Part shown: piece by piece, positions 41,176-48,252 of the stretch
Layout: each line of letters begins with the position of its first letter
Position numbering within the stretch: the first letter of the stretch is position 1
NCBI GenBank assembly: GCA_025354645.1
Contig: JANXML010000065.1
Coordinates: forward strand, 1-50,885
DNA length: 50,885 nt
Direction of reading: 5' to 3'
Source of the DNA: Arcicella sp.
Lineage (GTDB): Bacteria; Bacteroidota; Bacteroidia; Cytophagales; Spirosomataceae
Position numbers and translations under genes: made by a program
Notes under the pieces: generated by a model
Told to the model about the DNA's origin: nothing
Databases searched by the model: none
The model's input: only the letters and a program-made list of their open reading frames with translations

Positions 41176-41619
41176 ATGGAAGAAATACCAGAACATACCA
41201 TTATCTACACTCGCCCAACTGACCATCTTTTGCTTTTGTTGGGTGGTTTAGGCACGGCTCTGTATATGATTTTCTTTTTGGTTCAGACGGAATATTTATT
41301 AGGATTTTCATTTATTTGCTTATCTATCTTCCTGATTTACAGATACATACAAACTTCAAAGCCACAACCCAAATTGATTTTAAGTCAAGAAGGAATTCAA
41401 CTAATTGGGCAACCTTTCGTGTCTTGGGCGATGGTACACGGCTTACAAATTCGTCCCGATATTAAAGGAAATAATTATTCTGAAACTTTTGTTTTTACAA
41501 ATAATGGAAGAATTCAAGAGATTCCGATTCCAAAATTATCCATCACTTCCTGGCAATTAGAAAAACTTTTAGAGATTTATCAAGAGCGATTTAGGGTTAC
41601 TCAGATTGTAGAAGATTGA
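41176..41619 (+). CDS. Small membrane protein with PH-like domain, unknown
   Basis: This 147-residue protein has two transmembrane helices (about 17-35 and 40-58, LLLLLGGLGTALYMIFFL and FSFICLSIFLIY) followed by a beta-rich region of about 85 residues (LILSQEGIQLIGQPFVSWAM...) like bacterial PH/YcxB-type domains. No family is certain. An in-frame GTG at 41158 lies inside the upstream repeat, so I chose ATG 41176. Confidence 0.75.
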   Translation: MEEIPEHTIIYTRPTDHLLLLLGGLGTALYMIFFLVQTEYLLGFSFICLSIFLIYRYIQTSKPQPKLILSQEGIQLIGQPFVSWAMVHGLQIRPDIKGNNYSETFVFTNNGRIQEIPIPKLSITSWQLEKLLEIYQERFRVTQIVED

Positions 41620-41683
41620 CCAGTCATGAAACCTATAAAAATTTGTAGCGTTCCATTTTAATGATGAAACTTATTTCTATTTA

Positions 41684-41713
41684 TAATGTTATAACATTAA
41701 ATGTATATACATT
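41684..41713. promoter_or_regulatory. Two adjacent perfect palindromes in pirin promoter region
   Basis: TAATGTTATAACATTA (41684-41699) and AATGTATATACATT (41700-41713) are back-to-back perfect palindromes just upstream of the pirin start, typical of tandem operators for a dimeric repressor such as MarR or TetR types. Confidence 0.65.
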
Positions 41714-41727
41714 ATTTAAAAAATAGT

Positions 41728-42471
41728 ATGATGGAAACGATAATAGAAACAGCCGTTAAAAAAACGCTGCACAAAGCAAACAGTCGTGGACAGGCTGACC
41801 ACGGTTGGTTAAAAACCCGCTTGACATTCTCATTTGCGGGTTATCATGATCCAAATAGAGTTCATTTTGGGGTGTTGAGAGTGCTGAATGATGACCAAAT
41901 TGCGGGTGGTAAAGGCTTTGGAATGCACCCACACGACAACATGGAAATAATTACAATTCCCTTAGAAGGCATTGTTGAACACCGTGATAATCAAGGAAAT
42001 CATGGTATTATTACTAAAGGTGAAGTGCAAGTAATGTCGGCGGGAACGGGCGTTTATCACTCTGAATTTAATCATTCAAAAGAGGATTTATTAAAATTAT
42101 TCCAGATTTGGTTGTTTCCAAACAAGGGCAACGTTGAGCCACAATACGGACAAATGAAATTCGATTTGGCAGCACAGCACAATAATTTTCAATTGTTAGT
42201 TACACCTTTGGAAGCCAACATTCCAGACACTTTGGGCATTCACCAAGATGCTTTTTTCAGTATGGGGAAATTTGAAGCAGGTCAAGAATTTAATTATAAA
42301 TTAAATATTGAAGGCAATGGATTATATATTTTGGTGGTGAATGGTGAAGTGGAAACAAGCGGAGAAAACTTGCAATTTAGAGATGGCTTGGGCTTAGAAA
42401 ATATTACGGAAGTAAATTTCAAAACCAAAGACGACGTTGAATTATTGTTAATGGAAATTCCAATGAATTGA
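41728..42471 (+). CDS. Pirin family protein
   Basis: This 247-residue bicupin has the metal-binding motif FGMHPHDNMEI (two His plus Glu), a further His/Glu in VMSAGTGVYHSEFNHS, and the start SRGQADHGWLKTRLTFSFAGYHDP typical of pirin/YhhW proteins, some of which are quercetin dioxygenases. I chose the ATG at 41728 (MMETII); the frame is open from 41701 but that segment is the palindromic operator. A strong terminator follows. Confidence 0.92.
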   Translation: MMETIIETAVKKTLHKANSRGQADHGWLKTRLTFSFAGYHDPNRVHFGVLRVLNDDQIAGGKGFGMHPHDNMEIITIPLEGIVEHRDNQGNHGIITKGEVQVMSAGTGVYHSEFNHSKEDLLKLFQIWLFPNKGNVEPQYGQMKFDLAAQHNNFQLLVTPLEANIPDTLGIHQDAFFSMGKFEAGQEFNYKLNIEGNGLYILVVNGEVETSGENLQFRDGLGLENITEVNFKTKDDVELLLMEIPMN

Positions 42472-42504
42472 TTTTCAGTTGGTTAAAATATAAATAGTCC
42501 CATT

Positions 42505-42545
42505 AACGGAGGCTGGGTTCAAAATCCAGCCTCCGTTTTTTTCCA
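42505..42545 (+). terminator. Terminator after pirin gene
   Basis: A perfect 12-bp stem AACGGAGGCTGG (42505-42516) with CCAGCCTCCGTT (42526-42537), a 9-nt loop and a T run. Confidence 0.92.
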
Positions 42546-42607
42546 GATTATAAAGGTCTTCAAACTTGTACAAGAATGAACCTTCACGCTCAGACAATAA
42601 AACTTCA

Positions 42608-42638
42608 TTTCAAAAACAATATTTCTGCCCTAACTTTG
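42608..42638 (+). promoter_or_regulatory. Promoter for membrane/TPR gene
   Basis: TTTC at 42608-42611 and TAACTTTG at 42631-42638, separated by 19 nt, fit the phylum's pattern. The ATG is 22 nt downstream of the -7 motif. Confidence 0.6.
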
Positions 42639-42659
42639 TTCTAAGAAAAACAACTAATT

Positions 42660-45116
42660 ATGAATTCAGTATCATTCTGGAACAACTTCCAAAAACCCAC
42701 AAAATTTCTTTATATTCTTTCCTTAACAATTCTTGTTATCTCGTTGATAATCTTTGGTTTAGCTTATTTCAAAGGATTAGAAAACGTGATACATTGGGAT
42801 GTGTTGAGTGAATTGGGTGAAGTTCCAATCATCCTCGATCAATTCAAAGTTGGCGAAGAAATCCTTAGTATCCCTTCCAAAACTTTCACGGTTACGGAGC
42901 AATTTGTGGCTTCTCCGATGGCAATAAATACGCTTGGAAATTACCTATTTTTAGGACTTTTCATGACTGGATTTTTGATTATTTTATCTGCAACATCAGC
43001 CCTACGTCGTTTTTGGTATTTGATATTTATGGGGTCGGTAATTCTGTTAATTGTTACTTTCAATTTGAGTTTGGTTTTCAATTTATCGGATAATTATACC
43101 AACCTCGGAGCCATCATTTTATACATCGGAACAAGCTATTTTTTCCATGCTTTTCGCCCAGATATTGACATTCTTAAACGCTTTTTTACATTCCTTTTCA
43201 TAACAGTTTTGGTCGGAATTTCAATTCATTATTTCAGTAAAGTAGTCACTCCATTCCTGCTACTTTCAAGTTACAGAACCTCAGGAGCAATGTTTCTTTC
43301 CATTGGCTTCATTTTTTTAATTTCTTATGAAATAATTAATGGATTTTTGATAATTACAACTTCTTCAAAAGGCTCGAAACAATTACTTAACTTTCTGATT
43401 ATCAGTTTTATATATTTAGTAAACGTTCTATTAGTTTTCTTATACAACAACAAAACGATTGACTGGAATATGATTTACTTGAGTCCTTTTTTGTTATTAA
43501 TTATCTCAATAATATTGGGAATATGGGGTTTTAAACAACGAAGAAATTTGAGCATTGAAGTGATGGATTTTGAGGAATCGGGAGCGTTTATATACATAGG
43601 TTTAAGCATCATTACACTTGCAACGTGCGGACTTGCCTTCGCAACGGGAAATGATCCAATGGTTGAAGTTTTTGAGGATGCTGTAACTTACTCGCATTTA
43701 GGTATGGGCATTATGTTTTTAGTTTATGTAATTCTCAATTTTTCAAGCCTTTTTCGGGATGGATTAGAGGTTTATAAAGTCGTTTTTAAACCTTTTCGTT
43801 ACCCAATTTGGATGTTCAGAATTATGGCTTTAATCATGGTTGGAGGTTTGCTTTTATTCATTGATTTTTTTCCAGTAAATCAATTCTCCGCTGCCAATTA
43901 CAATGCTTTGGGCGACTATTACGCCACTGATAAAGATTACAAGTTTGCCGAAATTGAGTATAAAATTGCATCATCCTACGAACCTCGAAATCATAAAACC
44001 AATTATGCCTTAGCTTCCCTTGCTCTCAATCAAGGCGACAATGAAACGGCAGGCGTTTATTTCAGAAAAGCAACCGCCAAAAATCCATCACCCTTTGATT
44101 ATGAAGGACTTAGCCGTTCGCTTTCGGATGGTGACCAGTTTTTTAATGCCATTTTTGTGTTGAAAGAAGGCGTACAAAAATTTCCAAAATCAGGTGAATT
44201 GCAGAATAATCTTGCTTATTTATATAACAAATCAAAACTGCCAGATTCGACTTTGATTTATTACGATATGGCAATTAAGAATGCTAAAAAACCAGAAGTT
44301 CCAGCCAGTAATTTACTGGCATTTTGGGCAAATAATTTGAAAGAAAAAGGCATTGAGGAAGTATTGGATAAAACGGAAGATATCAAGTATAATTCATTTC
44401 AAGCCAATAAATTAGCAATAGCCCCCCCCGCCCCCAATGGGGGAGCCAGTATAATGAATTTGGACTCAGATGCTCCCCCTCTGGGGGCGGGGGGGGCTTC
44501 TCTTTCCGTCTCCAATTTCGCCCTAATTTATAACCTTTCCCTTCGTCAAAAATCAAAAGGTAAATCATTGCCATTGAGGCGATTAGCTGAATCAGAAGAC
44601 AATGAATCGTTATCAGAAGATTTACTTTTTGCCAATGCTTTGCAAGATTATTACCAAGGTGATAAACTCATTGCATTTCAGAATTTTCAGGCTTGGTCTT
44701 TGGGAGATTCTACCGATAAAAAAGGGAAATATTACGCCCTTTTATTGAACACTTTACTGAAAAAAGAAAAAGCTGAATCTGTATTCATTTCCGACATAAA
44801 AAACCCAACTGGGCAAGGTTTAAAACGTTACCCTTTGAATGAAAATGTGGTTGAAAAAGTCGTGGAAATTTTCAATAAAAATAAACAACCCGAAAAGGCT
44901 TACGATGCCATTTCAAAGGCAATTGCTTGGCGAAAAGATTCGCCAAAACTATACGAATTATACATCATACAAGCCCTAAACATCGGCATGAAAGACTATG
45001 CAACAGATGGTTTGACCACACTCAAAAAATTATCCCCAACCGATTATCAGCGTTTTCTACCGACCTATCAAGCCAAACTACAATCCATAGAAAAGGCAGG
45101 GGTTGGGTTTAAGTAA
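42660..45116 (+). CDS. Large membrane protein with C-terminal TPR region and in-frame palindromic insertion
   Basis: This 818-residue protein has about 11-12 transmembrane helices in residues 15-405, then a soluble TPR-like region (NYNALGDYYATDKDYKFAEIEYKI.. and repeating helical pairs) to the end. The function is unknown; similar TM-TPR proteins in Bacteroidota are annotated only as TPR or membrane proteins. Residues about 588-616 (APPAPNGGAS..APPLGAGGAS) are encoded by a GC-rich palindrome (44420-44499) and interrupt the TPR region in frame. It precedes a LolD-like ATPase by 32 nt, so the two may be co-expressed. Confidence 0.85.
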   Translation: MNSVSFWNNFQKPTKFLYILSLTILVISLIIFGLAYFKGLENVIHWDVLSELGEVPIILDQFKVGEEILSIPSKTFTVTEQFVASPMAINTLGNYLFLGLFMTGFLIILSATSALRRFWYLIFMGSVILLIVTFNLSLVFNLSDNYTNLGAIILYIGTSYFFHAFRPDIDILKRFFTFLFITVLVGISIHYFSKVVTPFLLLSSYRTSGAMFLSIGFIFLISYEIINGFLIITTSSKGSKQLLNFLIISFIYLVNVLLVFLYNNKTIDWNMIYLSPFLLLIISIILGIWGFKQRRNLSIEVMDFEESGAFIYIGLSIITLATCGLAFATGNDPMVEVFEDAVTYSHLGMGIMFLVYVILNFSSLFRDGLEVYKVVFKPFRYPIWMFRIMALIMVGGLLLFIDFFPVNQFSAANYNALGDYYATDKDYKFAEIEYKIASSYEPRNHKTNYALASLALNQGDNETAGVYFRKATAKNPSPFDYEGLSRSLSDGDQFFNAIFVLKEGVQKFPKSGELQNNLAYLYNKSKLPDSTLIYYDMAIKNAKKPEVPASNLLAFWANNLKEKGIEEVLDKTEDIKYNSFQANKLAIAPPAPNGGASIMNLDSDAPPLGAGGASLSVSNFALIYNLSLRQKSKGKSLPLRRLAESEDNESLSEDLLFANALQDYYQGDKLIAFQNFQAWSLGDSTDKKGKYYALLLNTLLKKEKAESVFISDIKNPTGQGLKRYPLNENVVEKVVEIFNKNKQPEKAYDAISKAIAWRKDSPKLYELYIIQALNIGMKDYATDGLTTLKKLSPTDYQRFLPTYQAKLQSIEKAGVGFK
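44420..44499. repeat. GC-rich palindromic element inside TPR gene (family P1, copy 2)
   Basis: The left arm (44420-44446) starts AGCCCCCCCCGCCCCCAATG and the right arm (44472-44498) is its near-perfect reverse complement (25 of 27), with a 25-nt spacer. Each arm has a CCCCC..GGGGG core like the hemC copy. It is read in the same frame as in hemC. Confidence 0.93.
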
Positions 45117-45148
45117 ATTGGTAAGTTTGTTTTAAATTATTATCAAAA

Positions 45149-45880
45149 ATGGAAATTATACAAACTACCAATATTTCAAGACGTTACGTTATGGGTGAAG
45201 AGATTATCCAAGCTCTCAAAGACGTAACTATTTCCGTAAATCGAGGTGAATATGTGGCTTTCATGGGTCCTTCGGGTTCAGGAAAATCCACGCTCATGAA
45301 CATTGTGGGTTGTTTAGATACGCCCACTTCTGGACTTTATATTCTTAATAATCAGGACGTTAGCGAAATGACTGAAAATGAATTAGCAACGGTTCGTAAT
45401 AAAGAAATTGGCTTTGTATTCCAGACTTTCAATTTATTGCCTCGTCAATCTTCGCTCGATAATGTGGCATTGCCTTTAATTTATGCGGGTTATAACAAAG
45501 CCGATAGAATTGAGAAAGCCATGCTCACCCTCAAAGGTGTAGGACTTGAAAACAGGGCTCATCACAAACCCAACGAACTTTCGGGTGGACAACGCCAGCG
45601 AGTAGCCATTGCCCGTGCTTTGGTAAACGACCCTTCAATCCTTTTGGCGGATGAACCCACAGGAAACTTGGACACCAAAACTTCCTACGAAATCATGGAT
45701 TTGTTCGACCAATTGTATTCAAAAGGTAACACCATCGTAATGGTTACGCACGAAGACGACATCGCCCAATACGCCCATCGAATCGTGCGTTTACGTGATG
45801 GATTAGTGGAAACGGATAAAATTAATCCTAATGTGAAGAAGGCGAAGGAGTTGATGATGAGTTTAAAATCGCAGGATTAG
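45149..45880 (+). CDS. ABC transporter ATP-binding protein (LolD/MacB-like)
   Basis: This 243-residue ATPase has Walker [10 protein letters not shown] (about 41-49), Q-loop FQTFNLLP, the signature [16 protein letters not shown], Walker [13 protein letters not shown] and the H-loop VTHE. The [12 protein letters not shown] and LDTPTSGLY features place it in the LolD/MacB/FtsE group, which powers extraction of lipoproteins or other substrates from the inner membrane. Its permease partner is not in the window. Confidence 0.94.
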   Translation: MEIIQTTNISRRYVMGEEIIQALKDVTISVNRGEYVAFMGPSGSGKSTLMNIVGCLDTPTSGLYILNNQDVSEMTENELATVRNKEIGFVFQTFNLLPRQSSLDNVALPLIYAGYNKADRIEKAMLTLKGVGLENRAHHKPNELSGGQRQRVAIARALVNDPSILLADEPTGNLDTKTSYEIMDLFDQLYSKGNTIVMVTHEDDIAQYAHRIVRLRDGLVETDKINPNVKKAKELMMSLKSQD

Positions 45881-46100
45881 GATGACTATGAACAAGAAAT
45901 TCTTATGTATTCTGTTCTTTTCATATCAAAACTTCTAATTTTAATCGGTGGTTATTTACGGATTAATCAAGGCAACAGTTATAGCTTAATAAATACTGGA
46001 GGATTCTCACTTTTAATACTTCAATTCAGGGAATTTAATAATTAACAGAAAATAATTGGTTTTTTTATACTTACAGACTTGCAAAACCAAAGAACTTCCG

Positions 46101-46108
46101 TACCTTTG
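46101..46108 (+). promoter_or_regulatory. tRNA promoter
   Basis: TACCTTTG (46101-46108), preceded by TTG 19 nt upstream (46079-46081), gives a strong Bacteroidota promoter about 27 nt before the tRNA. Confidence 0.7.
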
Positions 46109-46134
46109 CAGTCCAATCAAATGGAACACAACAC

Positions 46135-46207
<73 letters not shown>

Positions 46208-46215
46208 CGCAGAGC

Positions 46216-46254
46216 AAAGCTAATTATCTAAATATCAGATAGTTAGCTTTTTTG
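46216..46254 (+). terminator. tRNA terminator
   Basis: AAAGCTAATTATCT (46216-46229) pairs with AGATAGTTAGCTTT (46237-46250) with one G-U pair, then TTTT. Confidence 0.85.
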
Positions 46255-46392
46255 TTTTCAAATTGGGGACGGTTTGGGGGGCGGTATTTAATCATTTACT
46301 AAAAAACCATGAAAATAATTTGAAATTTCTTTCAGCGTGGAGGAATTAAGATATAATAATTATTACTTTTGTGTATCGCAACCGAGTTGAAC

Positions 46393-46431
46393 ACCATATC
46401 AACGGTTGCTACCGTAAGCCGTTGTTATGGT
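46393..46431. repeat. Hairpin with ACCATA-CAACGG stem
   Basis: ACCATATCAACGG (46393-46405) pairs with CCGTTGTTATGGT (46419-46431) at 12 of 13 positions around a 13-nt loop. Confidence 0.75.
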
Positions 46432-46462
46432 CTCATTATTGCCTAATCTACCATGACAACAA

Positions 46463-46495
46463 AACGCCCAAATCTACAAAGTAGGTTTGGGCGTT
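46463..46495. repeat. 15-bp hairpin with CGCCCAAA core
   Basis: AACGCCCAAATCTAC pairs with GTAGGTTTGGGCGTT (one G-U pair in plus-strand RNA) around AAA. It shares the CGCCCAAA core with the hairpin 100 nt further on. Confidence 0.85.
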
Positions 46496-46563
46496 GCTGA
46501 TTTTATAGGGTTTGACTTTTAACGTTTAAGAATCATTTAACCAAGACTTAACTAACAACCTCC

Positions 46564-46617
46564 ACTATAAACAGGAACGCCCAAACTATTAATGGTTTGG
46601 GCGTTCCTGTTTATAGT
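46564..46617 (+). terminator. 23-bp perfect hairpin, terminator-like on the plus strand
   Basis: The arms at 46564-46586 (ACTATAAACAGGAACGCCCA and AAC) and 46595-46617 are exactly complementary around TATTAATG; TTTT follows on the plus strand. It overlaps the stop codon of the minus-strand gene. Confidence 0.85.
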
Positions 46618-46844
46618 TTTTGTACGAAGTTATCAAGTTCATAAGATTGATTTTTTTCGACCTCTGCCAAACTACCCATAAATTGGGAAACATAGAAAAT
46701 TGCATCATTGCAAGGTATCGAATCTTTATTTGCGAAAACCAAACATAAAACATCCGCTAAACTTTTCTGTAATAGCTTGTAACCTGTAAACGGCTCTAAT
46801 TCTGAAACCGTAATGACGTAACCGTCTTTTGTGAAATGTACCAT
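46611..46844 (-). CDS. Unknown 77-residue protein of the mobile element
   Basis: The protein MVHFTKDGYVITVSELEPFT... has no recognised family. It seems a small globular protein with a beta-strand start and helical remainder (YKLLQKSLADVLCLVFANKD). The leader upstream holds a candidate structured RNA ending in a T run about 15-20 nt before the repeated TTGTAAGTTTTTAGGAAT leader motif (as written on the plus strand). Its stop lies in the arm of a 23-bp hairpin. Confidence 0.6.
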   Translation of the reverse strand: MVHFTKDGYVITVSELEPFTGYKLLQKSLADVLCLVFANKDSIPCNDAIFYVSQFMGSLAEVEKNQSYELDNFVQKL

Positions 46845-46846
46845 GA

Positions 46847-46991
46847 TTGTAAGTTTTTAGGAATGAAAATAAAAAGCCCTGCCTAAGTGTTCCTAATGTA
46901 CTTACAGCACACTTACGGGCGTTTCCGCTACCGCACACATAACAGGGCAATATCTTTGAATATCGTAACATTTTGTAAGTTTTTTAGGAAT
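46847..46991. repeat. 18-19-nt direct repeats bounding a leader RNA cassette
   Basis: TTGTAAGTTTTTAGGAAT (46847-46864) recurs as TTGTAAGTTTTTTAGGAAT (46973-46991), one T longer. Each copy directly precedes an ATG on the minus strand (46844 and 46971). Confidence 0.85.
46862..46948 (-). ncRNA. Candidate three-way-junction RNA with terminator-like tail
   Basis: On the minus strand GCCCTG (46948-46943) pairs with CAGGGC (46881-46876), followed by TTTTTATTTT. Inside, TGCGG-TA-GCG-GAAA-CGC-CCGTA forms a hairpin with a GNRA tetraloop (46935-46914) and AAGTGT/ACACTT a second (46914-46885). A reading frame of 81 codons also runs through it from ATG 46971 (MLRYSKILPCYVCGSG...) and cannot be excluded. 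Confidence 0.4.
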
Positions 46992-47237
46992 ACAAATTTT
47001 ATCACTAAAACCGAAACAACCAAGCGGAGGTAAGAAATTATTTTTTGCGGAGCGTTAGGGCGTTGGGGAAATATGACTTTCAAACGTCTTGGAACGTAAT
47101 TAATCCAATGCTTTCACATTTGGCGTACTCCTGCCGAGGGCTTGCATTTTATGAGTTGTGAATGATTAAGACCTTTACGCCCGTGAATTAGTTTTTTGCC
47201 TATCATTCACAACTCATAAAACGCTGATATTTTTCTC
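46992..47237. other. Gap with a 20-bp inverted repeat
   Basis: No gene is visible. It contains GCGGAGG (47024) and GCGGAGC (47047) and the perfect inverted repeat described separately at 47147-47221. Confidence 0.6.
47147..47221. repeat. Perfect 20-bp inverted repeat with 35-nt spacer
   Basis: TTTTATGAGTTGTGAATGAT (47147-47166) is exactly complementary to ATCATTCACAACTCATAAAA (47202-47221). It lies downstream of the 92-residue minus-strand gene. Confidence 0.9.
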
Positions 47238-47516
47238 TCAAATGTTCTTATAATAACCGTTTTTGTAAATTATATCCTCAATGGTACGAGGTGCATAATA
47301 GTATTTTTTTGAAAGTTTATCAATAACAACCGAGACTTTAAAACCTTCTGCATTTACTAAATTATCAAAATCTAATCTAACGGCTTTTACCTTTCTGACA
47401 ATATGGACGGGTGGAGTTAATACCCTAACAATTTTAACGGCTTTTTTTTCCTTCATTAAATTATTTTGTTTTGGATTGATTACAATTAATAATAAAAATC
47501 TAAAATAAGGCATCAT
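47238..47516 (-). CDS. Small basic protein of the mobile element
   Basis: This protein has up to 92 residues. An ATG at 47516 overlaps the previous stop (ATGA); an internal ATG (47456) gives a 72-residue form starting MKEKKAVKIVRVLTPP. The C-terminal VVIDKLSKKYYYAPRTIEDIIYKNG resembles a helix-turn-helix of the kind seen in mobile-element regulators. It is probably co-translated with the 93-residue HTH protein. Confidence 0.6.
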   Translation of the reverse strand: MMPYFRFLLLIVINPKQNNLMKEKKAVKIVRVLTPPVHIVRKVKAVRLDFDNLVNAEGFKVSVVIDKLSKKYYYAPRTIEDIIYKNGYYKNI

Positions 47517-47794
47517 TTAATCCGCTCACGCTTCAAATAATTGTAAATAGTAGTCTTACATACTCCTAACTCTTTTGCAGTCTCTAAATAAGACTTTCCA
47601 TTATTTATTAATGATAAGGCTTTTTCCTGTAATGTACGGTCATCGGTTGGTCGTTTCCATCCTCCATCACTAATGTAATGTTCAATCGTTCTTGGTGAAA
47701 GGTCAAGTAATTTACCTATTTCCTTAGCGGTTAATCCCATCGTGAAAAAGCGGAGGGCTTTTTGTGGGTTGTTCTGGTTTGTTAATGTTCTCAT
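47513..47794 (-). CDS. Double helix-turn-helix DNA-binding protein
   Basis: This 93-residue protein has two HTH units: GLTAKEIGKLLDLSPRTIEHYIS (about 20-42) and SYLETAKELGVCKTTIYNYL (about 68-87). It is likely a regulator of the element. In the gap upstream AAGTGAAAT occurs twice 11 bp apart (47821-47829, 47832-47840) between its promoter and start, a plausible autoregulatory site. Confidence 0.8.
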   Translation of the reverse strand: MRTLTNQNNPQKALRFFTMGLTAKEIGKLLDLSPRTIEHYISDGGWKRPTDDRTLQEKALSLINNGKSYLETAKELGVCKTTIYNYLKRERIK

Positions 47795-48252
47795 TATTTG
47801 CGTATTGGTTGGAAAAATTCAAGTGAAATCAAAGTGAAATACAAATTTTTTGAAAAATTGCCTATCGTAATGTTTCAGCGAAATACAACGTATTTTTATG
47901 AACTGTTTTAATACACTTAAAACGTACACCCCTACTTTTACCTTTTCAGCTACTTTGTACCATTCAGTAGATTTTTAAGCCTAAAAACACCTAAAAAGGG
48001 CTTAAAAACTTCAAATTATTAGTAAAAAGCTACCTAAAAATGTCTCATTTTTGTGGGTACGGTACTTTAATGATACGTTTAATAGATTGTTAATTAATAA
48101 GGTGATTTTAGTTGTATTTTTAGGGCTTATTTCTCTGATTGCTAAATACTTACCTTCAAATGAACGATTATGATACACCGTTCAAAATAACCGCTATTAT
48201 TAAATATTTAAAAGTCAATTCGTGAAAACTAATGTATATACATTAATTTCAT
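47795..48252. other. 458-nt AT-rich gap: candidate control and origin region
   Basis: It holds the AAGTGAAAT pair (47821-47840), CCTAAAAA words near 47980, 47990 and 48033, an inverted pair TTTTTAAGCC/GGCTTAAAAA (47972-47981, 47999-48008) and the perfect palindrome TAATGTATATACATTA (48230-48245). No coding region is visible. Confidence 0.55.
48230..48245. promoter_or_regulatory. Perfect palindrome TAATGTATATACATTA
   Basis: The core AATGTATATACATT is identical to the palindrome at the chromosomal pirin promoter (41700-41713). Here it lies just beyond the stop of the replication-initiator-like gene. Confidence 0.6.

Larger units (their letters stand above)
46255..46610. other. Gap with three strong hairpins
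   Basis: It holds the direct repeat GGGGACGGT..GGGGGCGGT (46265-46285), a 13-bp stem at 46393-46431, a 15-bp stem at 46463-46495 and the start of a 23-bp stem at 46564-46617. I see no coding region. Confidence 0.7.

Noticed and set aside
46862-46948. Integron attC site
   Set aside because: The fold lacks the paired RYYYAAC/GTTRRRY core sites, and no integron integrase or cassette array is present.
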